NCBI GenBank assembly: GCA_027579435.1
Contig: JANBPK010000738.1
Coordinates: 62,001-126,000 of the forward strand
Direction: 5' to 3'
From: Candolleomyces eurysporus
Lineage: Eukaryota; Basidiomycota; Agaricomycetes; Agaricales; Psathyrellaceae
Length of the DNA: 64,000 bases
This document shows positions 1 to 11,304 of the stretch, in pieces. Under the pieces are notes generated by a model. The model saw nothing but the letters and a program-made list of their open reading frames with translations, was not told the DNA's origin and did no database searches. The stretch's first letter is position 1. Each line of letters begins with the position of its first letter. Position numbers and translations under genes: made by a program.

Positions 1-2
1 CC

Positions 3-248
3 CGCCGACCATCAGAAAGCACGCTTCAGTTCTTAGCCATCAAGGAACTCAGAAGCCCACTTTCCTTCACCACGCAAGAATATAACAACATCGCTCAACT
101 TTTGGACCTCATGTTCCCCCGTCTGGTTTCCATCAAACCCTACTGCGGGTCCCATGAAAACGAACCGTATTGGAAGGACCATTGGTGGTTTATCGAGCAC
201 TTGCGTCGTATGTACCAGGAACTGAGGATGTATCGACCGGCCCACTAG
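3..248 (+). CDS. F-box-like protein, copy 1 (3' end only)
   Basis: This is the C-terminal part of a gene whose beginning lies outside the window; codons start at base 3 and the stop is TAG at 246-248. The translated end (FLAIKELRSPLSF..., then YWKDHWWFIEHLRRMY) matches the ends of the two complete paralogs downstream almost residue for residue, so it is the first visible member of a tandem family. Copies 2 and 3 carry an F-box-like N-terminus. Proteins of this type in agaricomycetes are usually substrate adaptors of SCF ubiquitin ligases, but no substrate can be inferred. The frame is open throughout the visible part. Confidence 0.75.
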   Translation, partial: RRPSESTLQFLAIKELRSPLSFTTQEYNNIAQLLDLMFPRLVSIKPYCGSHENEPYWKDHWWFIEHLRRMYQELRMYRPAH

Positions 249-891
249 GTCCCTGGTGCATTCTCGGTTGACGTGCAGCAGAAGGTGTGCTCTCAGCCAT
301 GTTCAGGCGATGTAAACGAACAGTATTGGAAGGACTATTTATCAGTGATTGATTGGACACTTGCGCCGTATGTATCATTAGGAATTGAATGTCGAGAATG
401 TATTCGAACGGCGCAGTTAGCAACAGGCTTTGTAACAACATATTAGACTGAATCTGAATAGGTCAATGTAGAGCGACCGGAGACACGGATGGGTGGAACG
501 GGATCAGACGATTGTAGGGGGCGTGGACCGCTCATGAAGTGGTAGAGTGAGGCTTTGAGGTCTCGGCGGTTGCTAGCTTATATGGGACAAATCCTCGACA
601 TGACTGCGAGACGGACGAATAAATAGGGCTGGGAGTCGACCGTGTACCCACAGCGTGGAAACACTGGAGACGGGTTCGAGAATGAGAAATAACGCGTTCG
701 AGAGGGGGAATTAGGTCCCAGGTCAAGTCCTGGGCTCCCACTGCAAGCCTTAGCCCTTTGCTTAAAGCAGCTGTGTGTCAAGTCTTCCGGCTTCATCAGC
801 TTCCGATCAAAGCTTCGCGTGAGGACGAGGACGAGGTGCTTACACAAGCTTTGCTCGTTTGACCTGTTCCATTTCGCCCAAGATCTCCAAG
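249..891. other. Intergenic spacer with a decayed F-box-gene 3' fragment
   Basis: No intact gene. Bases about 306-420 are a degraded copy of the 3' coding end of the neighbouring F-box-like genes: the pieces corresponding to YWKD, LRRMY and the final residues can still be aligned, but with frame breaks. The right-hand part (about 690-891) resembles the upstream regions of copy 3 and the sequence following copy 3, including the short stretch ending in CCAAGATCTCCAAG just before the start codon. It therefore probably holds the promoter and 5' UTR of copy 2. Confidence 0.6.
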
Positions 892-2649
892 ATGCCCACT
901 CTTTTTGCAAATCGGAAGTCGTCTTCTACTCCTCGATCCCCAAATCGGCCACGATCGGATGTGCTTGTAAATCATGACTTGCTCACCAAGATCTTCTTGC
1001 ACCTACTCCCATTGGAACGAGAATCACTGTCAAAGCAGGAAATCTCCCAAGGAAAGGTCCAACTTCGCAATCTCGCTCTAACTTGCAGGTCCTTCAAGGA
1101 CCCAGCATTAGACCGCCTCTGGGCTTGCCTGGATTCGTTGTTACCTCTGATAAAGACACTCCCAGATTTGCGAACAGTAAACAATGTTTATGTGAGTGAG
1201 TTTGCCGAAACTCGACAGTTTGGATTCTAGGGTCCTTACCGGTGTACTGGCTAGTATCCTCGTGGAACCATACCCAAAGACTGCACTTTTCGCAGATATG
1301 CAAAGCGTGTTCGCGTTCTTAACCTTCAGCAAGGGCCGAACAAGTCCAGCTCGACACCATCCGTTTCACCTCAGACATATATCTTCATCGCAACAGAGCT
1401 TGAGGGGCGACCGCTCTTCCCGGCACTCCAGAAAATCATCATGCAGACTGCACCCGATCTTACCGATGAGTTCGCCCCCATTCCGCTCATCTTCACCTCA
1501 TCCGTGCAGGACGTGACATTCCAAGGCCAGGACCTTTCCAACGGTCTATCCGTTCACTATTGCCTTCCTCTCGTGGGTGAGCGATTGGCCTCCCTAAGAC
1601 GCCTCGCATTGAGCAGCAACGAGGAAGACATAGAAGCATCCACGTTCGATGCCATCCTCCAACTGACCAACCTGGAGAGCCTCGACATCCAATTACCCCA
1701 AGCCAAAGACCCCATACCCGAATTCCTCGCGAAGGCCGGGAGAGCGCTCAAAAAGCTATCTTCGCTCACAATTGATCTCCATTTCTCGTCGCATGAGGTC
1801 CCTACGGGTACCTTTCTTCCCAAAGGTTCCCCTTTGGACTCGGCCACGACGCTTTTCCCTAGCCTCGTGTCAGTCCATGCAGTCAGCCGCTCTGGTGGCA
1901 AATTATGTGGATGCATTCCTCCATTCCTGCGAGAAAAAATGAAGTCTTTGACACTAGTCCAAGACTTTAGTTCATCTGCCCACGCTCACTTTCAAGAGGC
2001 GTTGGGCACTCTAGAAGCCATCCAATGTCTTGAGAAGGTCGAAATCAAACAAGAGGGACGGACAGTCTCTGTACGGAGTGAACACATCATACCCTTTTTC
2101 GAACAACTTAATCTGTCAGACTTCAGGCTGAACGTTGACCGTATTAGATACCAAAGCCCAAACGCTTTGGCGCCACTTATCGAAGAAGTAGTTTCCACGC
2201 GCAACGACAAACCCTCACATCAATTCTGGCCTCTCCGCTCACTAGTTCTCCCCAAGGATACTACAGATTCAGACCGCCCGACATTGAGGTGCCTCTCATC
2301 TGTGGCCCAGCTTGCCGACGGATTGCAAAATCTCGCAACCGGATGCGACTCCGGGCGCTCCTTGGACTCTCCAGTTGATGTCCTGCTGGCTAAGTGGAAA
2401 ACCTGCCCTCCATCACAAAGCACCCTTCGTATCCTAGCCATCAGGGACCACAGAAACCCACTTTCCTTCACCAACCGGGAGTACAACGACATCGCTCAAC
2501 TTTTGGATCTCATGTTCCCCAGTTTGGTTTCCATCAAACCCTACTGCGAGGCCGATGAAGACAAACCATACTGGAAGGACCATTGGTGGTTTATCGAACA
2601 CTTGCGCCGTATGTATCAGAGATTGAGGATGTATGAAACGGCCCACTAG
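892..2649 (+). CDS. F-box-like protein, copy 2
   Basis: Two-exon gene of about 564 residues. Exon 1 is 892-1191 and exon 2 is 1255-2649, joined across a phase-0 intron that starts GTGAGTGAG and ends CTAG. The join puts the reading frame NNVY directly onto YPRGTIPK and AKRVRVLNLQ. Residues about 22-75 contain an F-box-like segment (LVNHDLLTKIFLHLLPLE, then LRNLALTCRSFKDPALDRLW). This is followed by a leucine-rich, repeat-like region typical of agaricomycete F-box families. The likely role is substrate adaptor for SCF ubiquitin ligase; this is inferred from the family. Reading straight through without splicing meets a stop at 1228-1230, whereas copy 3 stays open there, so the intron model rather than a pseudogene is preferred. 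An in-frame TTG at 859 is not used because the ATG at 892 aligns with the start of copy 3. Confidence 0.72.
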
Positions 2650-3432
2650 ATCATAGTCGCAGTTTCGACGGTGCATGTACTCCCACTGGCCTTTTTCTAG
2701 CAGCATTAACTGTAAACAAACGGTCTTGGCGGACGTTGGATGATCCGTCGAGCACTTGCCCCGCATGTACCATCACGTAACGATACAAATTCCCTCTGGA
2801 TTTCTTTGCTGTGAACTCCTGTAAAATACCCATCATACAAGTACAGATACTGTCGAGTAGGATACGCACGTAGTATGCAACAATATCAGCGAGCACTTGC
2901 GCTCTTGGCCTACAGCCGTCAGCCATGCATGTCCCGCCCTAGACCGCGAAATCCATTGCATATCGCAGCGCCAGGCCCGAGACATGGGTAACTGTTTCGT
3001 GTTTCGAGAAGATCAAGAATGGATCACGAGGAATTGAGTTTCGGGGAAGAGAAATATAAACACCCCAACTCCTGGGTCAAGATTTGAGGGTGAAAGATAT
3101 CAAGGGGATCATCGGAAAGAGAAGAGGGCGCTAAACTTGAATTAGCAGTTGTGCAAGTCGAGATTCCGGCTACATCAGTTGCCGACCAACCAGCGAAGTC
3201 GAAGTCTATGGAGTCCGACTCCTAGGCCTCAACTCCCAAGCCGAAATCCACCCTTATGTCAAGCGCCACGAATACCAGCGTGAGCCAGCCCGTCAAAGAC
3301 GCTTCTCCTGACCGCCCCTGTCTCAAATTCGTAAGTCTCTCAAAGTTCTCTCTTCATTAGGCCGTGAGAACGAGATGTTTACACAGGCCCTGGCCATTTG
3401 GCCTGTTGCATTTTTCGCCCAAGATCTCCAAG
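2650..3432. other. Repeated spacer between F-box-like copies 2 and 3
   Basis: No intact gene. Much of this spacer recurs downstream of copy 3 (5208-5775), including TAAACAAACGGTCTTGGCGG, a TATA-like AAATATAAACACC at about 3053 and the following purine-rich stretch. Short pieces resembling the F-box 3' coding end (GAGCACTTGC...) are scattered around 2745-2775 and 2890. The spacer evidently belongs to the duplicated unit and supplies the promoter of copy 3. Confidence 0.6.
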
Positions 3433-5207
3433 ATGGCATCTTTAAAGACAGCCTCCCCTACTCTTTTTGCAAATCAGATCTCGTCTTCCGCTCCTCGATC
3501 CCCAGATCGGCCACGATCGGAAGTACTTGTAAATCATGACTTGCTCACCAAGATCTTCCTGCATCTACTCCCATTGGAAAGAGAATCATTGTCAAAGCAG
3601 GAAATCTCCCAAGGAAAGGTCCAACTTCGCAATCTCGCTCTAACATGCAAGCTCTTCAAGGACCCAGCATTAGATCGCCTCTGGGCTTGCCTGGATTCGT
3701 TGTTACCTCTGATAAAGATGCTCCCAGATTTGCGAACGGTAAACAATGTTTATGTGAGTGAGTTTGCTGAAACTCGACAGTCTGGATTCCAGGTCCTTAC
3801 CGGTGTACTGGCTAGTATCCTCGTGGAACCATACCCAAAGACTGCACTTTTCGCAGATATGCAAAGCGTGTTCGCGTTCTTAACCTGCGGCCGGGGCCGA
3901 GCCCATCTAATTCGACACCGTCCGTTTCACCTCATACATATATCTTCATCGCAACAGAACTCGAGGGGCAACCGCTCTTCCCGGCACTCCAGAACATCAT
4001 CATGCAGACTGCAGCCGATCCTACCAATGATTTCGCCCCCATTCCGCTCATCTTCACCTCATCCGTGCAGGACGTGACATTCCAAGGCCAGGGCCTTTCC
4101 AACCGCCTGTTCGTTGAATATTGCCTTCCTTTTGTGGGGCAGCGATTGGCCTCCCTGACACGCCTCGCGTTGAGAAGCGACAAGGAAGACATAGAAGCTT
4201 CCGTTTTCGATGCCATCCTCCAACTGACCAACCTGGAGAACCTCGACATCCAATTACCCCAAGCCGAAAACGTCAGACCCGAATTCCTCGCGAAGGCCGG
4301 GAGAGCGCTCAAAAAGCTATCTTCGCTCGCAATGGATCTCCATTTCTCGTCGCATGAGGTCCCTACGGGTGCCTTTCCTCCCAAAGGTCAACCTTCGGAC
4401 TCGGCCACGACGCTTTTCCCTAGCCTCGTGTGTGTTCATGCGGTCAGCCGCTCTGGAGGCAATCTATGTGGATGCATTCCTCCACTTTTGCGTGAAAAGA
4501 TGAAGTCTTTGACGCTAGTCATCCGAGGCGGGATTTCAACATCTGGTTACTTTCAAGAGGCGTTGGGCACCTTAAAAGCCGTCCAATGTCTTGAGAAGGT
4601 TGAAATCAAACAAGAGGGGCCGATAGCTACTCTAATGGCTGACCGCTTCATACCCTTTCTCGAACGACTTAATCTGTCAGAATTCGAGCTGACCGCTGAC
4701 CGTATCCTATACCAACAGTCAGCGGTTTTGGCGCCGCTTATCGAAACAGCATTCACGCGCGACAACAAAACCTTACATCAAACCCGGCCCCTCCGCTCAC
4801 TAGTTCTCCCGAAGAACACTGCAGATTCAGACCGCCCGACATTGAGGTGCCTCTCATCTGTGGCCCAGCTTGCCGATGGACTGCAAAATCTCGCAACCGG
4901 ATGTGACTCCGGGCGCTCGTTGGACTCTCCACCTGATGTCTTGCTGGCTCAGTGGAAAACGCGCCGTCCATCACAAAGTACCCTCCTATTCTTAGCCATC
5001 AGGGACCACAGAAACCCGCTTTCCTTCACCAACCGGGAGTACAAGGACATCGCTCAACTTTTGGACCTCATGTTCCCCCGGCTGGTTTCCATTAAACCCT
5101 ACTGCGAGGCCGATGAAAACGAACCATACTGGAAAGACCATTGGTGGTTCATCGAACACTTGCGCCGTCTGTATAAGGGATTTAGGATGCATGGACTGGC
5201 CTACTAG
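3433..5207 (+). CDS. F-box-like protein, copy 3
   Basis: Two-exon gene of about 570 residues, with exon 1 at 3433-3753 and exon 2 at 3816-5207. It has the same phase-0 intron as copy 2. The F-box-like segment again sits near the N-terminus (LVNHDLLTKIFLHLLPLE...LFKDPALDRLWACLDSLL). The rest is a leucine-rich domain ending in YWKDHWWFIEHLRRLY. Differences from copy 2 are spread along the protein and most keep the frame, including four extra N-terminal residues, so both copies appear functional. The start is ATG at 3433; upstream GTG codons in the same frame are not plausible eukaryotic starts. Confidence 0.74.
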
Positions 5208-6029
5208 ATCATAGTCTACGTCGCAGTTCCGACGGCCAGGAGATGGTGTGTGTACTCTCAGCCTTGTTCTGTGACTACAATAATTAACTGTAAACAAACG
5301 GTCTTGGCGGACGTTGGATGCCCCGCATGTACTACCACCCCCGCATGTACTATCACGTAACGATACAAATTCCCTCTGGATTTCTTTGCTATGAACTCCT
5401 GTAAAATACCCATCATACAAGTACAGATACTGTCGAGTAGGATACGCACGTAGTATGTAACAATATCAGCGAACACTTGCGCTCCTACAGCCGTCAGCCA
5501 TGTCCCGCCCTAGGCCGCGAAATCCATTGCATTATGCATATCGCAGCGCCAGGCCCGAGACATGGGTAACTTTTTCGTGTTTCAAGAAGATCAAGAATGT
5601 ATCACAAGGAGTTGAATTTCGGGGAAGAGAAATATAAACACCCCAACTCCTGGGTCAAGATTTGAGGGTGAAAGAAAGATATCAAGGGGATCATCGGAAA
5701 GAGAAGAAGGCGCTAAACTTGATTCAGCAGTTGTGCAAGTCGAGCTTCCGGCTTCATCAATTGCCGACCAACCAGTGGGAGATCCCAGCAGTACTCCAGG
5801 AATGAATCACACAAGAGATGAGGGGTTGCGTATCCACACGCCAAAAATCGAATTATCCAACCAAGTCCAGTACATCTTTCCTAACCAAGCAAACGAACAG
5901 ATATGTAAGGCGTAGAATGGGTTTTCGCAAATTATGTCACTCAGAATTTGAAACAAACGAAACAGGGTAACAGTGAAAAGAAAAAGAAAGTAACCGTAAA
6001 GCGCGAGCTCAAGCACAGGCATCGATCAC
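5208..6029. other. End of the F-box tandem array and spacer to HEM1
   Basis: From 5208 to about 5775 the sequence repeats the copy 2-copy 3 spacer, including the TATA-like AAATATAAACACC and the start of the next unit's leader (GCGCTAAACTTGATTCAGC). The similarity then stops abruptly and no fourth F-box gene follows. This marks the right edge of the tandem array. A short local duplication of CCCCGCATGTACTA lies at about 5320-5355. The remainder to 6029 is the 3' flank of the minus-strand HEM1 gene. Confidence 0.55.
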
Positions 6030-8334
6030 CTACGCAGAAGCCGCAACGTCGGCCGCATCCTTCATCTCGCTACCCTCCATCTGAGACACAATCGGAATCG
6101 CAACACCGCTCTTCATCATCTCGCTCTTGGTCGTCAAAGTACTGGTGACCAATTCTACACCACCTTCCGCATTGACACGGGTCCTGTTGGCCTGGACCTT
6201 GCCCTCAATTGTTCCGAGAAGGTTGTTGAAGACGTTCCTCGCCGCATTGACCGCCTTGGCATCGACAACAGGCTTGTCACCGTTCTTCAGGATCCTGGGG
6301 ACGGTTCCGTCGGTAATACCCACTTGCTCATCGGTCCAGATAGGTTCAACATATTCGGGCTGACCCTCAACGCCAACGGTAGCACGTCCACCAAGTCGCT
6401 TCCAGTCCGAGAGACGGTTGATGTTCAGTTCGGTGAATACCTGGTCTACAGCGCGAACGAGACGGTCCATTTGTTCGATGGTGTGACGAGGGGTGACAGT
6501 GAATCGAAGTCTTTCTTCACCACGAGCGACGGTAGGGTAGTTGATGGCCTGGACGTAGATATCGTGTTCACCGAGGAGCTTGTCCGAAGCAGCCTTCGCC
6601 AATTCGGGATCACCGACAAGGACAGGGACGATGTGAGAGGGACCGGGACTAGAAGGACAATGATCAGAAAACAGGAGCAGGCGACTCAGGGGTAAGGTAC
6701 TTACATGACGGGGATATCCAATGCAGACATGGCATCCTTAACCTTGCGGACGTTGACCTGCTTGAGTTGACGATCGCCGACGTAATGCTTTTGATATGCC
6801 ACGCTAGCACGGGCACCAGCCACGGTTGCAGGAGGGAGCGAAGTCGTGAAGATGAAACCGGGGGCATAGGAGCGGATCATGTCAACAAATTCTTCCGAGC
6901 CAGCAATGTAACCTCCAACAGCACCGTAAGCCTTTCCGAGAGTACCAGTGATGATATCGACGCGATCCATGACGGAGCCAGGGATGGCTGCACCGTTTTG
7001 ACCAGCTGCAACGTGGGCCTCATAGTCCAAATGTTCAGCGACACCAGCGCCACGGGGTCCGTACAAACCGACAGCGTGAACCTGTCAACCGGGAATAAGT
7101 TATAATCGTGAGAAGGGTAGAAAAAAGACCAACCTCGTCCAAGAAAGTCAGGGCACCATATTGTTCAGCAAGATCACAAATCTCCTTGATCGGGCCAATG
7201 CTTCCGCACATGGAGTAAACACTTTCAAAGGCGATAATCTTGGGGGTTTCCTTGGGGTATTGCTTCAGTTTGGATTCCAGGTCTTCGAGATCGTTGTGCT
7301 TGAAAATAACACGCTTGGCACCAGAGTGACGCATGCCTTGAATCATCGAAGCATGGTTCATGGAGTCGGAGAAGTAGACGCAACCAGGGAGTTTGGAACC
7401 GAGTGTGGACAGGGTGGCGTCGTTGGCCACGTAGCAGGAAGAAAAGACCAAGGCAGCGGGCTTGCGATGGAGATTGGCGAGTTCGTTTTCCAAAGCGAGA
7501 TGCATAGCACCATTTCCGGCGATGTTACGGGTACCACCAGCACCATGGCCATATTTGTCGAGGGTGCGGCTGGATTGACATCAGAAATGGAACGCGTCAA
7601 CATCACAATGAAGAGATCACATACTGCATCGTCTCGAGGACAACAGGGTTGTTGCCCATGCCAAGATAGTCGTTGGCGCACCAGACCTCGACTTCATCGG
7701 TGACACGCGCGGTGTGGGCGACGGGGAACTTTTGAGCGAGACGGTTGATGTTGTTGAAGTAGCGGTAGGACTTGTCCTTGTGCTTCTTGTCGAGCTCTTC
7801 AGTGTAGAACGCCTCGTAGTTGAATCCGGTGTGCTTCGCCTTGGACTCAGCGGCCGTTGCCAACTTTGCCTCGGCGGCGGCCTTGAGATGGAAGGGGCAC
7901 CCAGCAGCAGCAGCGTCCTTGGGGGTGGCGGTAGCGGCCTTTGCATGGGGGTGGTGAGCAGCCTTGGATCTCTTCTTCTTGGCCGCCGCCGCCGCCAGAT
8001 CCTCGGCCATTCTTGCAGCAGCTCTAGCGGCGGATGCGTGGGGGCACATCTCAATCGTCGCACCCGGAGGGGGCACGATGCCCTTCTCCTTGTGGATCTT
8101 GTCGACGTCGAAGGTTCCGGCGACGCTAGCATAGCCGGCGACGATCTCCTTGGAGCGGGTGTTGAGAGCGGGACCCATGACGGGGCATTTCGTGGCACGC
8201 TCCGTGAGGACGGAGAGGGTCGGATAGCGGGGCGAGGAGCTGGTGGAGAGGTTGCGGAGGGTGGAGGTCTTAGTCCTGCCCAGGAAGGGGCAGGCCGCCT
8301 TGAAACGGGTGAGGGACGAGAGTTTGTCCATCAT
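6030..8334 (-). CDS. HEM1: 5-aminolevulinate synthase, mitochondrial
   Basis: Condenses glycine and succinyl-CoA to 5-aminolevulinate, the first step of haem synthesis, in the mitochondrial matrix. Four exons (8334-7625, 7569-7134, 7081-6705, 6648-6030) join in frame to about 713 residues. The N-terminus ([20 protein letters not shown]) looks like a mitochondrial presequence. The catalytic core shows [31 protein letters not shown] and the PLP-lysine motif [12 protein letters not shown]. The N-terminal 150 residues contain several Cys-Pro pairs (ACPF, KCPV, MCPH, GCPF), the usual form of haem-regulatory motifs, separated by a low-complexity Ala/Lys stretch. The introns are 52-56 nt. The gene is followed head-to-tail by ARG8, with only about 150 bp from the ARG8 stop to this start. 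Confidence 0.95.
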
Positions 8335-8483
8335 CGGTTGGGGGAGAAAGGGCAGGAAAATAAAATCAGGCGCCAGAGAAACCTTAAGTACCGTCGGCTG
8401 TTCGAATACGCTGGCCAATCGCGGCCCATCAATTACTTGTCACCTGATATTCCCTTCCGATCACCCTGGGTCTCTAATCCTAA

Positions 8484-10609
8484 TTACAAAACACTCAGGC
8501 TGCTCTCGAGCACGTCTACGGCATAGTCAATCTCCTCCTTCCCCACATTCAGGCTCGGCACAATGCGGACCGCGTCCTTCCCTGCAGTCAGCAGGAACAG
8601 TCCCCGCTCCCGCGCGAGCCCAACCACCTTGCCAGGCAGAGCGTGGTCCTTGAATCCGAGCCCGACGATAAAGCCCCGACCACGGACTTTCTCCTCCAGG
8701 ATCTCCGGGAACCATTTCGGCAGCTGCGACAGCCGTTCCCAAAGATACGCACTCGTCTCCGCAATGTGGGCCTTCATGCCCGGTTCGTTCAAGCGGCTCA
8801 GTACGTGGTATCCGACCGCACAGGCAAGTGGCGATCCACCAAACGTAGTTCCATGTGTTCCTGTTGATCAATAGCCGAAGCTGTCAGTCTCCCGTTCCGT
8901 CATCCTCGTAATGCAAAGCGCTGCACTTGCCTGCGGTCATCGTCTCTGCAATGCTGGGCCTGATCAACACCGCGCCAATAGGGTAGCCATTCGCAAGTGG
9001 TTTCGCCATCGTCACAATGTCGGGGTGGCAGTCCACCGGGTACTCGGAGTGCGTCCAGAGCGTCCCAGACCGGTACAATCCACACTAATCCCACCCATAC
9101 CATCAGCAAAAGGACAACCCGGGTCGGTAGTGATCAAAGAAGGTGCATTACCTGAATCTCGTCAAAGATCAAAACTGCACCAACTTGGTCGCAGCGATTC
9201 CTAACGGCCCGCAGCCAGTCGGTGCTGACTGCGTGGATACCGCCTTCACCCTGCACAGGCTCGACGATAACTGCGCAGGTATCTTCCCCAATCAACCCAT
9301 TCAAGGAATCAATCTCGTTGACCGTTCCAACATCCACATTGGGAATCAGCGGGGCAAATGGTGCCTGGTACTTGGGGTTCGGGGTGACACTCAAAGCGCC
9401 CATACTCCTCCCGTGGAACGCGTTCTCGAAGCACACAATGCGCGTCTTCGTGCACTCGTTGTAGTAGTCCCCGTCTTTACGCCCAGGCACGGCAGCTGCC
9501 CATCGCTCCTTCCCAACCTTCCGAGCCACCTTGAGCGCACCCTCGTTGGCTTCTGTACCCGAGTTCGAAAAGAACACCTTGGGCACATTCTCGGGACTTT
9601 GGATGTTATTACCGGTATTGGAATTGGGTGCGAACCCAAGACCACCCTCCTTTTGCGTGAGAGTCACAAGCAGTTCAGCCAGTTTACCGGCCCATTCGTT
9701 ATGGTAGACATTGCTGGCATGCAGGATCTTGTTGCTCTGTTCCGACAGCACCTATCGCACGGACATCTGGTAAGCAACATAATCCGAAATGGAGCAAAAA
9801 AGCTGTAGACGTTATGAAATGAAACAAGAGAAGGATAAAGAACGGACAATTCAAAGCCGCAAATGTGTGGGGAAGCAGGCTTCCTCGGGACACCCTGTCC
9901 GGCTGATCAATGCCTTTCGTGTAACAGGGTATACGTGGAACGCTGTAAACGATTGCATTACACAGCTGCGAGATGATTACCCCGCATTTGCGCAGGCTCG
10001 TTTACCAAACTGTCTCTTTCTTGTGAACTACCTCGATCCCGTCCATCCGACTAACCGAGATCCGCGAGCTTTTAGAAAGCAGAGCTCGGAACGAATACAA
10101 ACGGAGAACGGCATATAAGAAAAGCAAACGGCATATAAGAAAAGAAGACGGCAGAGAGGAAAAGAGAAAGGGATAGAAGAAAGAGAAACCGTAACACGAA
10201 ACGTGAACAGATGAACGTAAACACACCTTTGCGACACCCTCATCCGCATGGCCCAGCGCGTTGACAGCAATCCCAGCACTAAAGTCCAAAAACTTCCTTC
10301 CCTCAGCATCCCACACCCAGCTTCCCTTGCCCCTTTCCAGAACAAAGTCTGGGCGGGCGTATACGGGAAGCAGGTAGGTGTTGGCCAGCGAGAGGTACGA
10401 CGATGTCTTCGCGGAGGGAGTAGAGAAGGCATGCGTAGGTTCGAGGTAGGCTTTCGAGGGCTACAAATAAACAATATGAGTACGAGCTATCTGAAAAAGG
10501 GTATTCAACGAGGAAAACCTACCCCAGTGCGTGCACTAGCAGAGTAGCACCGACGGGCAGCCGCAGAGGCGGTAAGAGCAAAGCGAGTCACAGGTGTTCT
10601 GGTCAACAT
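8484..10609 (-). CDS. ARG8: Acetylornithine aminotransferase, mitochondrial
   Basis: Class III PLP-dependent transaminase of arginine biosynthesis, converting N-acetylglutamate semialdehyde to N-acetylornithine in mitochondria. Five exons (10609-10523, 10460-10227, 9751-9152, 9084-8931, 8860-8484) give about 483 residues. The N-terminus MLTRTPVTRFALTASAAARR is Arg/Ser-rich and lacks acidic residues, as expected of a presequence. Core motifs are WDAEGRKFLDFSAGIAVNAL, FSNSGTEANEGALK, the PLP aspartate in VLIFDEIQCGLYRSG, MAKPLANGYPIGA with the catalytic lysine, and GTHGTTFGGSPLACAVG. Intron 2 is unusually long (475 nt). Intron 4 uses a GC donor (GCAAGT) rather than GT. The nearest GT donor would break the conserved TAGTHGTTFGG frame, so the GC-AG reading is well supported. 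Confidence 0.95.
9752..10226 (-). other. Long intron of ARG8 with a short direct repeat
   Basis: At 475 nt this intron is several times longer than nearly all others in the window. It starts GTGTGT and ends GATAG on the minus strand, and joins HADEGVAK to VLSEQSNK without a gap in the protein. Its middle is purine-rich on the plus strand and holds a 20-base unit containing ACGGCATATAAGAAAAG that occurs twice in tandem at about 10107-10144. I see no nested coding frame or RNA gene in it. Confidence 0.7.
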
Positions 10610-11304
10610 TGGAGCAAGCAAACGCTATTCGAGCGACGAAATAGATGAGTTGGATATGCAGCAGAAAGTTCTATGCCGGCAAGGCTACGAAACGGACACG
10701 ACAAGCGAAGCAGGGTCCTGGTTGGGGTACAGAAACGGTCCGGTGATTCTGGGGTTGGTCTATTTTTCTGACAGGGACCTTATAACACGAAGATGCATTC
10801 GAGTCAGACACCAATGGTCCATGGATATGACTCGAGTAAAAGGGCTCACCTCGAAAACCAGCGCTGATGGTGGGGGTGGAACGATTGCGCGGAATGCCTT
10901 GTTGAAATTTTATCTTATCTGATAACTTTGCCAGGAAATCACCTGTCTTTGCTGGTGGCCGCCGAGGTTTGGTGGGAGAGTCGAGTTGGAAGCGAAGTGA
11001 GAGGATTGTGAGGGGAGGGAGCGAGAAGGAACGCCTTTTATTCGTTGGTTTGGGTCAACAGCTCACAGCTGCATTTTTTTCTAGATTTTCACAGCGCCAC
11101 AGCACAAATGGCAAAATTAGCGCCGGGAACCTGGACCATCTTCGGCCGACAGCCCTGAGGCCAACTTGAACATGGACAATAGACTTCAACAGAGTGTACA
11201 GTAGCGGAAATGAGTACAGGAGTAGCGACAAATAGAATGAAAGTAAGCGAATGACATTTTTACAACAATGGAGCATCCCTATGCAACAGCAAGCTCTCAA
11301 ACAT
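10610..11304. other. Intergenic region upstream of ARG8
   Basis: Nothing recognisable as a gene. The left part is the presumed ARG8 promoter. The right part flanks the 3' end of the minus-strand CWC21 gene. Open frames here have no homology that I recognise. Confidence 0.5.

Noticed and set aside
1192..1254. Apparent premature stop at 1228-1230 suggesting F-box copy 2 is a pseudogene
   Set aside because: The stop lies inside a well-formed intron (GTGAGT to CTAG), and the same phase-0 splice rebuilds both paralogs in frame.
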